13,141 nt of DNA from Planctomycetota bacterium (lineage in GTDB: Bacteria > Planctomycetota > Phycisphaerae > WQYP01), in assembly GCA_021852245.1 (NCBI GenBank), contig JAJZNY010000395.1:1-13141 (forward strand). The letters are read 5' to 3'. The notes beneath the pieces are model-generated. The model did no database searches, was not told the origin of the DNA, and was given only the letters and a program-made list of their open reading frames with translations. Made by a program: the position numbers and the translations under genes. Positions 1-8,000 of this stretch are shown piece after piece; the stretch's first letter is position 1; each line of letters begins with the position of its first letter.

Positions 1-66
1 TTTGCTCTTGGGTATCAAAGGTTCAATGATCTGCCATTGCTCGTCCGTGAGCGCGTGTCGTTTCAT
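1..66 (-). CDS. IS5-family transposase, N-terminal 22 residues only
   Basis: This is the beginning of a minus-strand gene that leaves the window at position 1. The visible protein starts MKRHALTDEQW and continues with IIEPLIPK, the characteristic opening of IS5/IS427-group (DUF4096-type) transposases, where 'LTDEQW..IEPLLP' is strongly conserved. The ATG at 64-66 is chosen because GGAGG lies 8 nt upstream (74-78 read on the minus strand). An in-frame ATG at 79-81 has its purine run only 2 nt away and is less likely. The DDE catalytic residues lie outside the window, so whether the copy is active cannot be judged. Such transposases mobilise their own element by cutting at the terminal repeats. 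Confidence 0.75.
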   Translation of the reverse strand, partial: MKRHALTDEQWQIIEPLIPKSK

Positions 67-129
67 GAAATGGACCTCCATGTCCTCTTGCACATCCTCC
101 CCCATTCTACACACTTTTCAGACAGAGCC
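1..129 (-). mobile_element. End of an IS5-family insertion sequence (partial, runs off left edge)
   Basis: The minus strand reads inward from a terminal sequence at 115-129, GGCTCTGTCTGAAAA, which resembles the inverted-repeat ends of IS5-family elements (IS427-like groups) as I remember them. The transposase start lies about 63 nt inside this end, a typical distance. Just outside, CTAG occurs at 129-132 and could be the duplicated target, because several IS5 subgroups favour TA-containing targets. The other end is outside the window, so neither the full length nor the duplication can be confirmed. Confidence 0.7.
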
Positions 130-260
130 TAGGCTAAAGGGTGCTGATCCCGTGATCACCGCACACTGCATCAGCGGACGCATACGGGGTATTTGGCCAG
201 CATGAACATGATCCCGCAAAACTGTCCATAATCTTGAATAAGCATCGCTATGCGATTCCC

Positions 261-452
261 TTAAAAAGCGTGCACGGGTCTGCATTCTATGCAGTCTGGC
301 CATTTACGAAGCATCGTAATGCAAGTACGCTGTTCTGCGCTCTCCGCAATGTCTCGCACGCTGGTAACGTGCGGTAAGTAGAACAGGAGTACTTTGCCAA
401 CGGCTCTTCCAACCTCAACAATCCTGGCCGAACGCCAGAGTACTGCTTTCAT
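261..452 (-). CDS. Small hypothetical ORF, 63 aa, unrecognised
   Basis: A 63-residue reading frame begins MKAVLWRSARIVEVG and ends in a TAA at 261-263. It has no family signature that I recognise. It is basic, contains three cysteines near its C-terminus, and has a short hydrophobic run (VLLFYLP) around residues 21-27. The reason to list it is translation initiation: the ATG at 450-452 is preceded by AGGAGA at a 7-nt spacing, one of the better ribosome binding sites in the window. It points in the same direction as the truncated transposase at the left edge. It may be a real small gene, the start of a decayed longer one, or chance. The frame extends upstream to a GTG at 510-512, but that start has no comparable site. 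Confidence 0.3.
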   Translation of the reverse strand: MKAVLWRSARIVEVGRAVGKVLLFYLPHVTSVRDIAESAEQRTCITMLRKWPDCIECRPVHAF

Positions 453-702
453 GGCAACATCTCCTGTTGGTCCCAACGGCGCCGCGTCCGCCTCAGAGTC
501 AATCCCGCACACGACGGTAAAATGTTACAGGGCTCGCGACAATGTTTGCGTGGTTGCGGATAATATGAAAGTGAAGCAAGCCAACAGAATGTGGCTTGGA
601 CGTGATCTCACCTGTGATCTGCCGCCAGATGCTGTAAATTGGCGAATTCAGACGGCGAGGATTTGTCAAAGGCTATCCATGGCGACGATTGGTTGAACTC
701 CT

Positions 703-732
703 TTGTGACAATAAGCGTGGGCAACATTTAAT
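703..732 (+). promoter_or_regulatory. Candidate sigma70-type promoter for the glycosyltransferase
   Basis: TTGTGA at 703-708 (4 of 6 consensus bases) is followed after 18 bp by TTTAAT at 727-732 (5 of 6). This would start transcription about 20 nt before the TTG start codon at 757. It was found by eye and has no experimental support. Confidence 0.3.
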
Positions 733-756
733 GGCAATTATGCGGGAAAGGTTAAT

Positions 757-1698
757 TTGGTAGTGAACAACGCCCCCATCATCCGTGTCAGCATCATTAT
801 CCCCACTCATAACCGCGCGGAGCTCCTGCGGCAGACTTTGGAAAGTATCACACAAATAATAATACCGCCGGGAAAAAACGTCGAATTGCTTGTAATTGCG
901 AACGCCTGTACGGACGAGACGGTACACCTCTGCCAAGCTCTCAGAGACACCATGCCCTTTTCGTTTCGTTGTATTACGGAATCGCAGGTAGGGCTTGGCT
1001 ATGCGCGGAATCGGGGGTTACTTGAGGCGGAAGGTGAAATCATCGCATTCTTGGACGATGATGTCTCGGTCGATAGCCATTGGCTTGCAGGATTGCTGGA
1101 GATTTTCGACCGATATCCTGCGGATGTGGTCGCGGGGAAGGTTACACTTTGGTGGCAGGAGGTGGAGAAGCCGTCTTGGATGACGCATCGCTCAGAACAT
1201 TTGCTAAGCTCGGTCGATTTTGGAGATCAGGTGCGGGAATTATTCACCGCCGGCGAGGCCGTGGGAGCGAATTTTGCCATCCGTCTTTGCGTGCTGGCGG
1301 ATGTGGCGAAGTTTCGCACTGATCTGGATCGGCAGGGGCGGGCGGTATTGGCTGGTGGTGATACATATTTTATTTCGCAGGCCCTTAAGGCCGGTCATCG
1401 CATGTTTTACGCTCCGCGTGCAGCCATCAGACATTGGGTTACACCGGAGCGTGTCACACTTCATTATCTCAGCCGCGTCGCGTACGCTAACGGATTGGCT
1501 CGGATTCAGATGCTGGATAATCCGCTCATCCGGACCCGCATCATATTAGCCGGTGAAAATATTGTGAAATACTACTTTTATGGTGCCATGGAAGTACTTT
1601 CCAGGGGCGTGGGTTATACACGAGGACGGATCAATAACCACATTCGCCGCATGGCCTGTCAAGGGGTACTCGAGGCGCTGAATGTGTGGCGGGGGTGA
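757..1698 (+). CDS. Family 2 glycosyltransferase
   Basis: A 313-residue GT-A-fold glycosyltransferase of family 2, which transfers a sugar from a nucleotide-sugar donor to a growing glycan at the cytoplasmic face of the membrane. The N-terminal Rossmann-like start is VSIIIPTHNR (residues 11-20). The donor/metal motif is FLDDDV with Asp100-102. GANFAIR (about 170-176) and GGDTYF (200-205) match the acceptor-side region and the catalytic acidic position of WcaA-like enzymes. There is no clear membrane segment. The start is TTG at 757 or GTG at 763; GGAAAGG just upstream serves either. The gene has no glycan-biosynthesis neighbours, and its flanks carry IS remnants and decayed sequence, so it may be a transferred or stranded accessory gene. 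Donor and acceptor cannot be inferred. Confidence 0.88.
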   Translation: MVVNNAPIIRVSIIIPTHNRAELLRQTLESITQIIIPPGKNVELLVIANACTDETVHLCQALRDTMPFSFRCITESQVGLGYARNRGLLEAEGEIIAFLDDDVSVDSHWLAGLLEIFDRYPADVVAGKVTLWWQEVEKPSWMTHRSEHLLSSVDFGDQVRELFTAGEAVGANFAIRLCVLADVAKFRTDLDRQGRAVLAGGDTYFISQALKAGHRMFYAPRAAIRHWVTPERVTLHYLSRVAYANGLARIQMLDNPLIRTRIILAGENIVKYYFYGAMEVLSRGVGYTRGRINNHIRRMACQGVLEALNVWRG

Positions 1699-1858
1699 AT
1701 AGTATCGCAATGCTCATTGAGCCTGGTTTATTCACGGCCATCGCGGCAGCTCTTACATATACATAGTTGTAGATGCGGTGGCGGCATAGATACTGTTTGT
1801 TTACGACTGTGGGCGGAAGGCCCCCTTACCCCAATTGGCCGATCGGGTTGTGATGGGT

Positions 1859-2046
1859 TCAGGCGGTGGAACGAAAGGTGTTGGAACGTTCGGCGACCAG
1901 CTGATAGAAATGCCACCAGGGCCAGTTGCCGGAAAGTTTGACGACCACCCGGCGTCGGAGGTGATCTGGCCGGCAGAGCGTTCCACGATCAGTTCCCGGG
2001 AGGGGAGAAACTCGAAGAGTAGAGGCTGGCAACATTGGGCAGGCAT
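1859..2046 (-). pseudogene. IS1380-like transposase remnant with internal deletion
   Basis: The minus strand has a well-formed gene start: AGGAG, 6 nt, then ATG at 2044-2046. The first 33 codons (MPAQCCQPLLFEFLP, then GQITSDAG) match the opening of IS1380-family transposases, where a 'G.(I/V)(T/V)SDAG' box near residue 30 is typical. Directly after SDAG the original frame becomes nonsense. Another minus frame then carries RRVVVKLSGNWPWWHFYQ, which resembles the basic and tryptophan-rich C-terminus of the same family, and stops at 1859-1861. The roughly 350-400 residues between, including the DDE catalytic core, are missing, so the product cannot be functional. The junction falls at CGCCGGG, which could be the microhomology used by the deletion. 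I could not identify terminal inverted repeats. The family call rests on remembered motifs. Confidence 0.6.
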
Positions 2047-2565
2047 AAGGCACTCCTGACCGCGAGATATCGCAGCCGGATAGAATACTACAAATATAAT
2101 ACGCTGTCCACTCGCTTCCGGTTCAAGCAAATCGTCAGACGGGGAGCGTGAAACGGAAGCATGGGCACCCAAAATCGAATAGAAGCTGCCCTTGCAGACT
2201 GCGCGCCGGAACTCAGTGCGGCCACGGAGACTAACCGCCTGCAAACACGGTACTTCTGACCTCTATTTCTGAAAACCCGCCGCGGTCTGCGAATAATCCG
2301 GGCTAGGCCCGCTATCAAATTTTCTGGATGGATGCAATCAGGCGATAGGATGGCGCGATACAGCTTGGCGGAGAACCAACTGGAACCGTTTTATCGCGAT
2401 CTCGGGGCACAACTCTTGTGCGGCGGTATTATGACCAAGCGTGGGTGTAACGGGTGGAACTCAGCGCTATTTCACGGCCAATCACGATATGGAATGCCAC
2501 GGCAAGATGGCGACGATGCACCGACGTTCACCCTGCCGTGGCGATGGCCCCGCGGGGCCGAGTCC

Positions 2566-3189
2566 TCATGATTCTGAATTCGGCCCGGAAGTCGGCTTGA
2601 ATTTCGGATCCGGCTTCGGCCCGGCTTTTCGCTCTCGGCGCATCCACCGCGACCAACCGGATCGCGAGCGCTGTGAGACCGATGTTGCCGGCGCAGAAAG
2701 GTTTCCCGCGTTCCGGGGTGGATTTGCCCGCTTCGCTTGCGGCGTACATCCAACTGATGCGGGTCGATATGTCGTGGCGTGATATTTGAGTACCCGCCGG
2801 CATAAGCTCAATTTCGACACCGCTTCGACGATGAGTACCGCCATCTCCCGCATGCCGTAGGCCATGGCGATAGTCCAAATCACGCTTAAGATCAGGTTGA
2901 GATGCATCACACTGCGAGCCACGGGAAATCCCCACGGAATGGAGATTCCCGTCACCATGCCGAAGACGATATTCCACAATACCCAGCGATCCGTCCACTC
3001 CAGTTCGTTGAAGGGGACGGGGATGGTTACCGACGCGCTGAATTGGCTGATGATGCGTTTTTTAATTCGTTCGGCAAACCATTGAAGAATCAGCGCCAGC
3101 AGGATAGTGAACGGGCAGAATACCTGTAGCCCCTGAATGAAGAGGCTGCGGAAAGAGGTTTCATTGGATATCTCATCCGTGTTCGGCAC
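2566..3189 (-). CDS. Possible small membrane protein, unrecognised (up to 207 aa)
   Basis: The first 130 or so residues look protein-like. Three hydrophobic segments fit membrane helices (about residues 17-38, 69-91 and 95-113), separated by a basic loop (AERIKKRI) and an acidic stretch (NELEWTDRW). I do not recognise a family. From about residue 130 the sequence becomes rich in Arg, Pro and Ser and no longer looks natural; a frame change near 2790 or simple decay would explain that. The displayed start is GTG at 3187-3189 with no convincing ribosome binding site. The strand is the same as the tRNA and gltBD. It may be a degraded gene; both the call and the C-terminal boundary are uncertain. 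Confidence 0.35.
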   Translation of the reverse strand: MPNTDEISNETSFRSLFIQGLQVFCPFTILLALILQWFAERIKKRIISQFSASVTIPVPFNELEWTDRWVLWNIVFGMVTGISIPWGFPVARSVMHLNLILSVIWTIAMAYGMREMAVLIVEAVSKLSLCRRVLKYHATTYRPASVGCTPQAKRANPPRNAGNLSAPATSVSQRSRSGWSRWMRRERKAGPKPDPKFKPTSGPNSES

Positions 3190-3225
3190 TTCACGTGGCC
3201 ATATGGGGCCCTAAAATCTATGGTT

Positions 3226-3252
3226 GCTCCGTCCGGGTGGAGCTTTCTTTTT
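3226..3252 (+). terminator. Candidate intrinsic terminator, plus strand
   Basis: GCTCC (3226-3230) pairs with GGAGC (3239-3243), and the inner G3231/T3238 can add a wobble pair. The hairpin is followed on the plus strand by TTTCTTTTT (3244-3252). This is the usual hairpin plus U-run layout, although the stem is short. No convincing plus-strand gene lies directly upstream, so it could end readthrough from the region to its left or an unannotated transcript. Confidence 0.4.
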
Positions 3253-3264
3253 CATAGCCGGATA

Positions 3265-3322
3265 GGCACCACGTCGGGGGAGACGTGCGGGCACGATAAC
3301 CCGCGCATTTTCGTCCGGTGCC
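3265..3322. other. Compact foldable segment, three-way-junction-like
   Basis: Outer arms GGCACC (3265-3270) and GGTGCC (3317-3322) enclose two hairpins. One is CACGTC (3270-3275) with GACGTG (3282-3287), loop of 6. The other is GCGGG (3287-3291) with CCCGC (3300-3304), loop of 8. C3270 and G3287 are each shared by two helices, so not all pairs can form at once. The whole could fold as a closing stem with two branches on either strand. On the minus strand it lies between tRNA-Cys and the possible membrane ORF. I cannot match it to a known riboswitch or small RNA. Confidence 0.3.
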
Positions 3323-3350
3323 GCCTCGAAAGTAATGGCTTGGGATTGCT

Positions 3351-3378
3351 CGCTAAAGGCTGAGGGCTGGCTTTAGCG
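3351..3378 (-). other. Hairpin downstream of tRNA-Cys, possible weak terminator
   Basis: CGCTAAAG (3351-3358) pairs perfectly with CTTTAGCG (3371-3378) around a 12-nt loop. On the minus strand it begins 27 nt past the last base of the tRNA. No T-run follows, so it is not a canonical intrinsic terminator; it may be a processing or stabilising structure at the end of the tRNA transcript. Confidence 0.35.
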
Positions 3379-3405
3379 TCTGCCAAGTTCTGTGTGATAA
3401 CTGAA

Positions 3406-3479
3406 AGGCCGGAGTGGGATTCGAACCCACGACAAACGGATTTGCAATCCGCCCCCTTAGTCCACTCGGGCATCCGGCC
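3406..3479 (-). tRNA. tRNA-Cys (anticodon GCA)
   Basis: The minus strand folds into a complete cloverleaf. The acceptor stem is GGCCGGA/TCCGGCC (7 perfect pairs), followed by the discriminator T at 3406. The anticodon loop TTGCAAA gives anticodon GCA. The variable loop TTGTC has 5 nt. The T-arm is GTGGG-TTCGAAT-CCCAC. U73 together with the GCA anticodon matches the recognition elements of bacterial cysteinyl-tRNA synthetase. CCA is not encoded and must be added after transcription. It lies 90 bp downstream of gltD on the same strand and could be cotranscribed or use its own promoter (3492-3520). Its 3' end faces the decayed, IS-containing region, the usual side for tRNA-targeting integrations, but I saw no repeat of the tRNA 3' end in the window. 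Confidence 0.98.
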
Positions 3480-3491
3480 CTCTTGGCAGAC

Positions 3492-3520
3492 ATCCTATGG
3501 CCGAGAGGCTTATTACTCAA
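3492..3520 (-). promoter_or_regulatory. Candidate promoter for tRNA-Cys
   Basis: On the minus strand TTGAGT (3515-3520) is followed by a 17-bp spacer and TAGGAT (3492-3497), 4 of 6 consensus bases each. It would start transcription near 3485, leaving a leader of only about 6 nt before the mature tRNA 5' end. This is a by-eye match. Confidence 0.35.
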
Positions 3521-3569
3521 GGTCAGATTCGCAACGGTGATGCGGCCGCTGCGGCTGGCGGCGAAGCTC

Positions 3570-5027
3570 CTACGGCAGCGTGGTGGAGCCCATCAGATAG
3601 CGGTCGCATTCACGCGCCGCTCCACGCCCCTCATTGATCGCCCAGACCACGAGGCTCTGCCCACGACGACAATCGCCGGCTGCGAATACCCCTTCAACCG
3701 AGGTCGCAAACTTTCCATATTCAGCTGCAAAGTTACTGCGCGGATCGGTTTTCAGCCCGAGTTCTTTGACCAGCGTGTCCTCCGGTCCAAGGAAGCCCAT
3801 GGCCAGCAGTACCAGATCCGCCGGCCATTCTTCCTCGCTGCCCGGAATTTCCGACATGCTCACCTTGCCGTTGTTGTTGCTCCAATTGACGCGCACCGTC
3901 TTGATGGCCCGCACGGCACCGTTTTCATCACCGATGAATTCCTTGGTCAGGATGGTGAATTGTCGCGGATCAGTTCCAAACTTCGTCCGCACTTCCTCAT
4001 GCCCGTAATCCACACGGTAAATTCGCGGCCACTGCGGCCAGGGATTATCCGCCGCTCGAGTCGCGGGCGGCTGGGCAAGGAGTTCAAAATTCACCAGACT
4101 CTTGCATCCATGTCGCATTGATGTACCGATGCAGTCATTGCCCGTATCACCACCGCCGATCACGACCACATGCTTGTCCGCGGCGCTGATGAAATTCCCA
4201 TCACGATGGTCGGAATCCAACAGACTTTTAGTATTGGCGTGGAGAAATTCCATGGCAAAATGGATGCCCGAAAGCCCGCGGCCGGGCACCGGCAGATCGC
4301 GGGGTTTGGTGGCACCGCAGGCCAGCACAATCGCGTCATATTTATGCAGCAGATCATGGATGCTGATATCCTGGCCCACATGGACGCCGGTGATGAATTC
4401 CACACCTTCCTGCTCCATGATGGCAAGTCGCCGCTGCACAACGGCCTTTTTGTCCAATTTCATGTTGGGAATGCCGTACATCAGCAGTCCGCCGATGCGA
4501 TCCGACCGCTCATAGACGGTCACGTTATGACCCGCTTTGTTGAGTTGATCGGCGGCGGCGAGGCCCGCAGGACCGGACCCGATCACCGCTACGGTTTTTC
4601 CGGTGCGGTGCTGCGGCGGATGCGGTTTAACCCAGCCGTTTTTCCAGGCGTGTTCAATAATTTCCTGTTCGATATTTTTAATCGTAACCGGTGGTTCGTT
4701 GATCCCCAATACGCATGAACCTTCGCATGGAGCGGGGCATACCCGGCCGGTGAATTCCGGAAAGTTGTTGGTCCGCCAGAGCCGATCGATGGCATCCCGC
4801 CACTGATCTTTGTAGATCAGATCATTCCATTCAGGTATGAGATTATTAATGGGGCAGGCGCTGTTGCAGAACGGTACCCCGCAATCCATGCAGCGCGCAC
4901 CCTGCTGGCGAAGTGTTTCGCCCGGCAGATGTTCATGAAATTCCCGCCAATCCAACACCCGCAGGCGTGCCGACCGGTTCGGCGCCGCTTCCCGCGTGTG
5001 TTCCATAAATCCAGTGGGTTTACCCAT
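3570..5027 (-). CDS. gltD: Glutamate synthase (NADPH), small (beta) subunit
   Basis: A 485-residue FAD- and Fe-S-containing subunit that takes electrons from NADPH and passes them to GltB for glutamate synthesis in the cytoplasm. The N-terminal ferredoxin-like domain holds Cys46, 49, 54 and 58 ([16 protein letters not shown]) and Cys97, 101 and 105 ([12 protein letters not shown]), the ligand region for the 4Fe-4S clusters. The FAD-binding GSGPAG is at 150-155 and the NADPH-binding GGGDTG at 291-296. The C-terminal [20 protein letters not shown] closes the FAD site. Length is normal for the family. The ATG at 5025-5027 is chosen because GAGGAAG lies 6 nt upstream and the homologous N-terminus begins there; the open frame extends further upstream only inside gltB. 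It overlaps the gltB stop by 8 bp (ATGGGTAA), which suggests translational coupling and one-to-one synthesis. Confidence 0.98.
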   Translation of the reverse strand: MGKPTGFMEHTREAAPNRSARLRVLDWREFHEHLPGETLRQQGARCMDCGVPFCNSACPINNLIPEWNDLIYKDQWRDAIDRLWRTNNFPEFTGRVCPAPCEGSCVLGINEPPVTIKNIEQEIIEHAWKNGWVKPHPPQHRTGKTVAVIGSGPAGLAAADQLNKAGHNVTVYERSDRIGGLLMYGIPNMKLDKKAVVQRRLAIMEQEGVEFITGVHVGQDISIHDLLHKYDAIVLACGATKPRDLPVPGRGLSGIHFAMEFLHANTKSLLDSDHRDGNFISAADKHVVVIGGGDTGNDCIGTSMRHGCKSLVNFELLAQPPATRAADNPWPQWPRIYRVDYGHEEVRTKFGTDPRQFTILTKEFIGDENGAVRAIKTVRVNWSNNNGKVSMSEIPGSEEEWPADLVLLAMGFLGPEDTLVKELGLKTDPRSNFAAEYGKFATSVEGVFAAGDCRRGQSLVVWAINEGRGAARECDRYLMGSTTLP

Positions 5028-8000
5028 GTTGAACTTCCTCGACAACGTTATTTTCGGCCGCTTCCCTGGCCATCTGCTGCAGCGCACGGCGATAATCAAT
5101 CGGCATCACCTTTCGGAAGAATGCAAGTTGCGCCGACCAGTCCTTCAATATCCGTTCCGCAACCGTACTGCCGGTGTGGCGACGGTGTTCTTCAATCAGC
5201 GTTTTAAGTTCGGCGACATCGGATGGTTCAGTCACCGGCTCAAGTTCCACCATGGCCAGATTGCACCGCGCCAGGAATTGATCCTCCGGATCGTACACAT
5301 ACGCTATGCCGCCGGACATACCCGCTGCGAAATTTCGCCCGGTCGGCCCGAGGATCACCGCTCGACCGCCGGTCATATATTCACAACCATGGTCACCGAC
5401 GCCTTCCACCACCGCTGAGGCGCCGGAGTTGCGGACACAGAATCGTTCGCCGGCAACACCGCGGAAGTAGGCATATCCGCTGGTGGCGCCGTAAAGTGCG
5501 ACGTTACCGATGAGGATATTTTCCTCCGGCTTGAAGGTGCTGCGGGAATCCGGGTAGACGACAATCGTACCGCCGGAGAGGCCCTTGCCGACATAGTCGT
5601 TGGCGTCCCCTTCCAATTCCAGTTTCACACCGCGTGCCAGCCACGCGCCGAGGCTCTGCCCGGCTGAACCCGAGAGTTTGATCTCGATGGTCGAATCCGG
5701 CAGCCCTTCGCCTCCATAGCGCTTGGATATTTCGTGGCTCAGCGTGGTGCCGACAGTGCGATGGGTGTTTTTTATAGGATACGTCAGTTTCAAGCGGGTG
5801 CCATGTTCAATCGCTTCACGCGCATCGTGCACAATCTGGTAATCCAGCGATTGCTCCAGACCGTGATCCTGTTTACGCACGCATCGCACCTCAACACCGT
5901 CATGGAGTTTCACGGCAGGGGAGAGAATGGGCGTTAAATCCAATCCTTGGGCCTTCCAGTGTTTGATCGCGTCGCCCACTTCCAGGCGATCCACGCGGCC
6001 GATCATTTCATTCATGGTCCTGAAGCCCATAAAAGCCATGATTTCCCGTACTTCTTCGGCAAGCAGGAACATGAAATTAACAACATATTCCGGTTTACCC
6101 GCAAATTTCGCCCGCAAAACCGGGTCCTGCGTTGCGATGCCGACGGGGCAGGTGTTCAGATGGCAGACGCGCATCATGATGCAGCCGAGCGTAACCAGCG
6201 GCACGGTGGCAAAGCCGAATTCTTCAGCTCCCAGCAGGGCCCCGATGACCACATCCCGACCGGTCTTCAACTGACCGTCCACCTGTACCACGATGCGGCT
6301 TCGCAGATCGTTGAGGACCAGAGTCTGATGCGTTTCCGCCAGGCCGAGTTCCCACGGCGCACCGGCGTGCTTGATACTCGTCAGGGGTGATGCCCCGGTG
6401 CCGCCGTCATGGCCTGCAATCACCACGTGATCGGCGTGGGCTTTTGATACACCCGTCGCCACCGTGCCTACACCGACTTCCGAAACCAGCTTGACGCTGA
6501 TTCGTGCGGCGGGATTGGCGTTCTTCAAATCGTAAATCAGCTGCGCCAGATCCTCGATGGAATAAATATCATGATGTGGTGGGGGACTGATCAACTGCAC
6601 GCCGGGCGTGGAATGCCGCAGCTTGCCGATGTAGCGATCCACCTTGTGCCCGGGCAACTGTCCGCCCTCACCGGGCTTGGCACCCTGGGCCATTTTGATC
6701 TGTAATTCATCGGCGTTGGTCAGATAGTGGCTGGTGACGCCGAAGCGTGCACTGGCCACCTGTTTGATGGCCGATCGCCGCAGGTCGCCATTGGCATCGG
6801 GTTTGAAACGCCGCGGATCTTCGCCACCTTCGCCGGTGTTGGATTTTCCGCCGATGCGATTCATCGCAATCGCGAGCGTCTCGTGAGCCTCGGTGGAAAT
6901 GGATCCGAGGCTCATGGCCCCGGTGGCGAATCGCTTGACGATTTCACTCGCCGGCTCCACTTCCGCCAGCATCACCGGGGCATCCGCCGGCTTGAGCTTG
7001 AATAAACCGCGGAGCGTGCAGAGGCGACCGGATTGCTCGTTGATCAACTTGGCGTAGCGGGCATAAGCCTCCCGGCTGTTGGTACGGGCGGCGTCCTGCA
7101 GGGCGGCGATGGTATCGGGATTCAGCAGATGCTGTTCACCGTTTTTGCGCCACGCATACTGCCCACCTTCCGGCAGCACGTTGAGCTTCACCGCATTGAT
7201 CTGCGACGGATAACCGATCTCATGACGCCGAAGCGCCTCGGCGGCCAAAACGTCAAAATTCACCCCGTCGATCTTGGAGACGGTACCGGCAAAGCACTTG
7301 TCGATCACCTGCTTATTAAGGCCGATGGATTCAAATATCTGGGCCCCCTTGTAACTCTGCAGGGTGGAGATGCCCATTTTGCTCATCACCTTCAAGATGC
7401 CTTTACCGCACGCCTTGATGTAATTTTTAATGACTTTTTCATCATCCAGCGACGGGTCGATATTTCCCTCCCGCCGCAGATTCCATAATATTTCAAACGC
7501 CATATAAGGGTTGATGGCGTCGGCCCCGTAGCCGATGAGCATGCAGTGATGATGCACTTCGCGGGCTTCACCGGTTTCCAGCACCATGCCCAGACGCGTT
7601 CGCGTTTCGCTGCGGACGAGATGATGGTGGACGGCTCCGCAGGCAAGCAGCGCCGGAATGGCGACGCGGTTCTCACCCAGTTGCCGATCACTGAGCACAA
7701 TGAGGCTGCATCCGTCGGCAATCGCCTGATCCGCTTCAGTGCAGAGCCGGTCAATCGCCGCAAGCATCCCCTGTTCACCCGCGCGACGGTCAAAGGTCAT
7801 ATCGATCACCCGCGACTTCCATCCGCGGTGATTCAATTCTTTCATCTGCGCGAGCTGGCAGTTCGTCAATATGGGCTGCGAAACCAGCAGGCGGTGAGCA
7901 TTTTCCGCCGTCGGTTCCAGCAGATTACGCTCAGGACCGATGTAGCATTCCAAGCTCATCACAATGGATTCTTTATCTGAATCCAGCGGCGGATTGGTCA

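Larger units (their letters stand above)
130..756. other. 627-bp stretch between the IS end and the glycosyltransferase, no confident gene
   Basis: Neither strand shows a recognisable protein. Several short ORFs overlap on opposite strands without a clear winner. The only one with a good translation signal is the minus-strand ORF at 261-452, listed separately. A small hairpin (CTGCAT, TCT loop, ATGCAG) sits at 280-294. The last 60 bp contain the likely promoter and ribosome binding site of the glycosyltransferase. The stretch may be relic sequence left by IS activity. Confidence 0.5.
1699..3405. other. 1.7-kb decayed, low-coding region between glycosyltransferase and tRNA-Cys
   Basis: No intact, recognisable gene fills this stretch. 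It contains the IS1380-like transposase remnant (1859-2046), a possible membrane-protein ORF (2566-3189), a plus-strand hairpin with a T-run (3226-3252), a foldable segment (3265-3322) and a hairpin (3351-3378), each listed separately. Positions 1699-1858 and 2047-2565 show only short overlapping frames with no family signature. The pattern suits a site of repeated insertion and decay beside a tRNA gene. Confidence 0.55.

Noticed and set aside
261..512. Minus-strand frame beginning MCGI, like the start of class II amidotransferases such as asparagine synthase
   Set aside because: After the first four residues nothing follows the family pattern, and the GTG has no ribosome binding site. The inner ATG at 450-452 is the better start.
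394..696. 100-residue plus-strand frame
   Set aside because: No motif or ribosome binding site; it overlaps the better-initiated minus-strand ORF and its composition looks random.
1801..2244. 147-residue minus-strand frame as a single gene
   Set aside because: Only the short part after the internal ATG at 2044-2046 looks like protein (transposase N-terminus); the rest is out-of-frame sequence on both sides.
2332..2782. Plus-strand frames of 79 and 113 residues
   Set aside because: They contradict each other, lack ribosome sites and family signatures, and lie in the decayed stretch.
3406..3479. Attachment site of an integrated element at tRNA-Cys
   Set aside because: The position beside IS debris is suggestive, but I saw neither a repeat of the tRNA 3' end nor an integrase in the window.
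3414..4121. 235-residue plus-strand frame
   Set aside because: It is the antisense of tRNA-Cys and the gltD 3' end.
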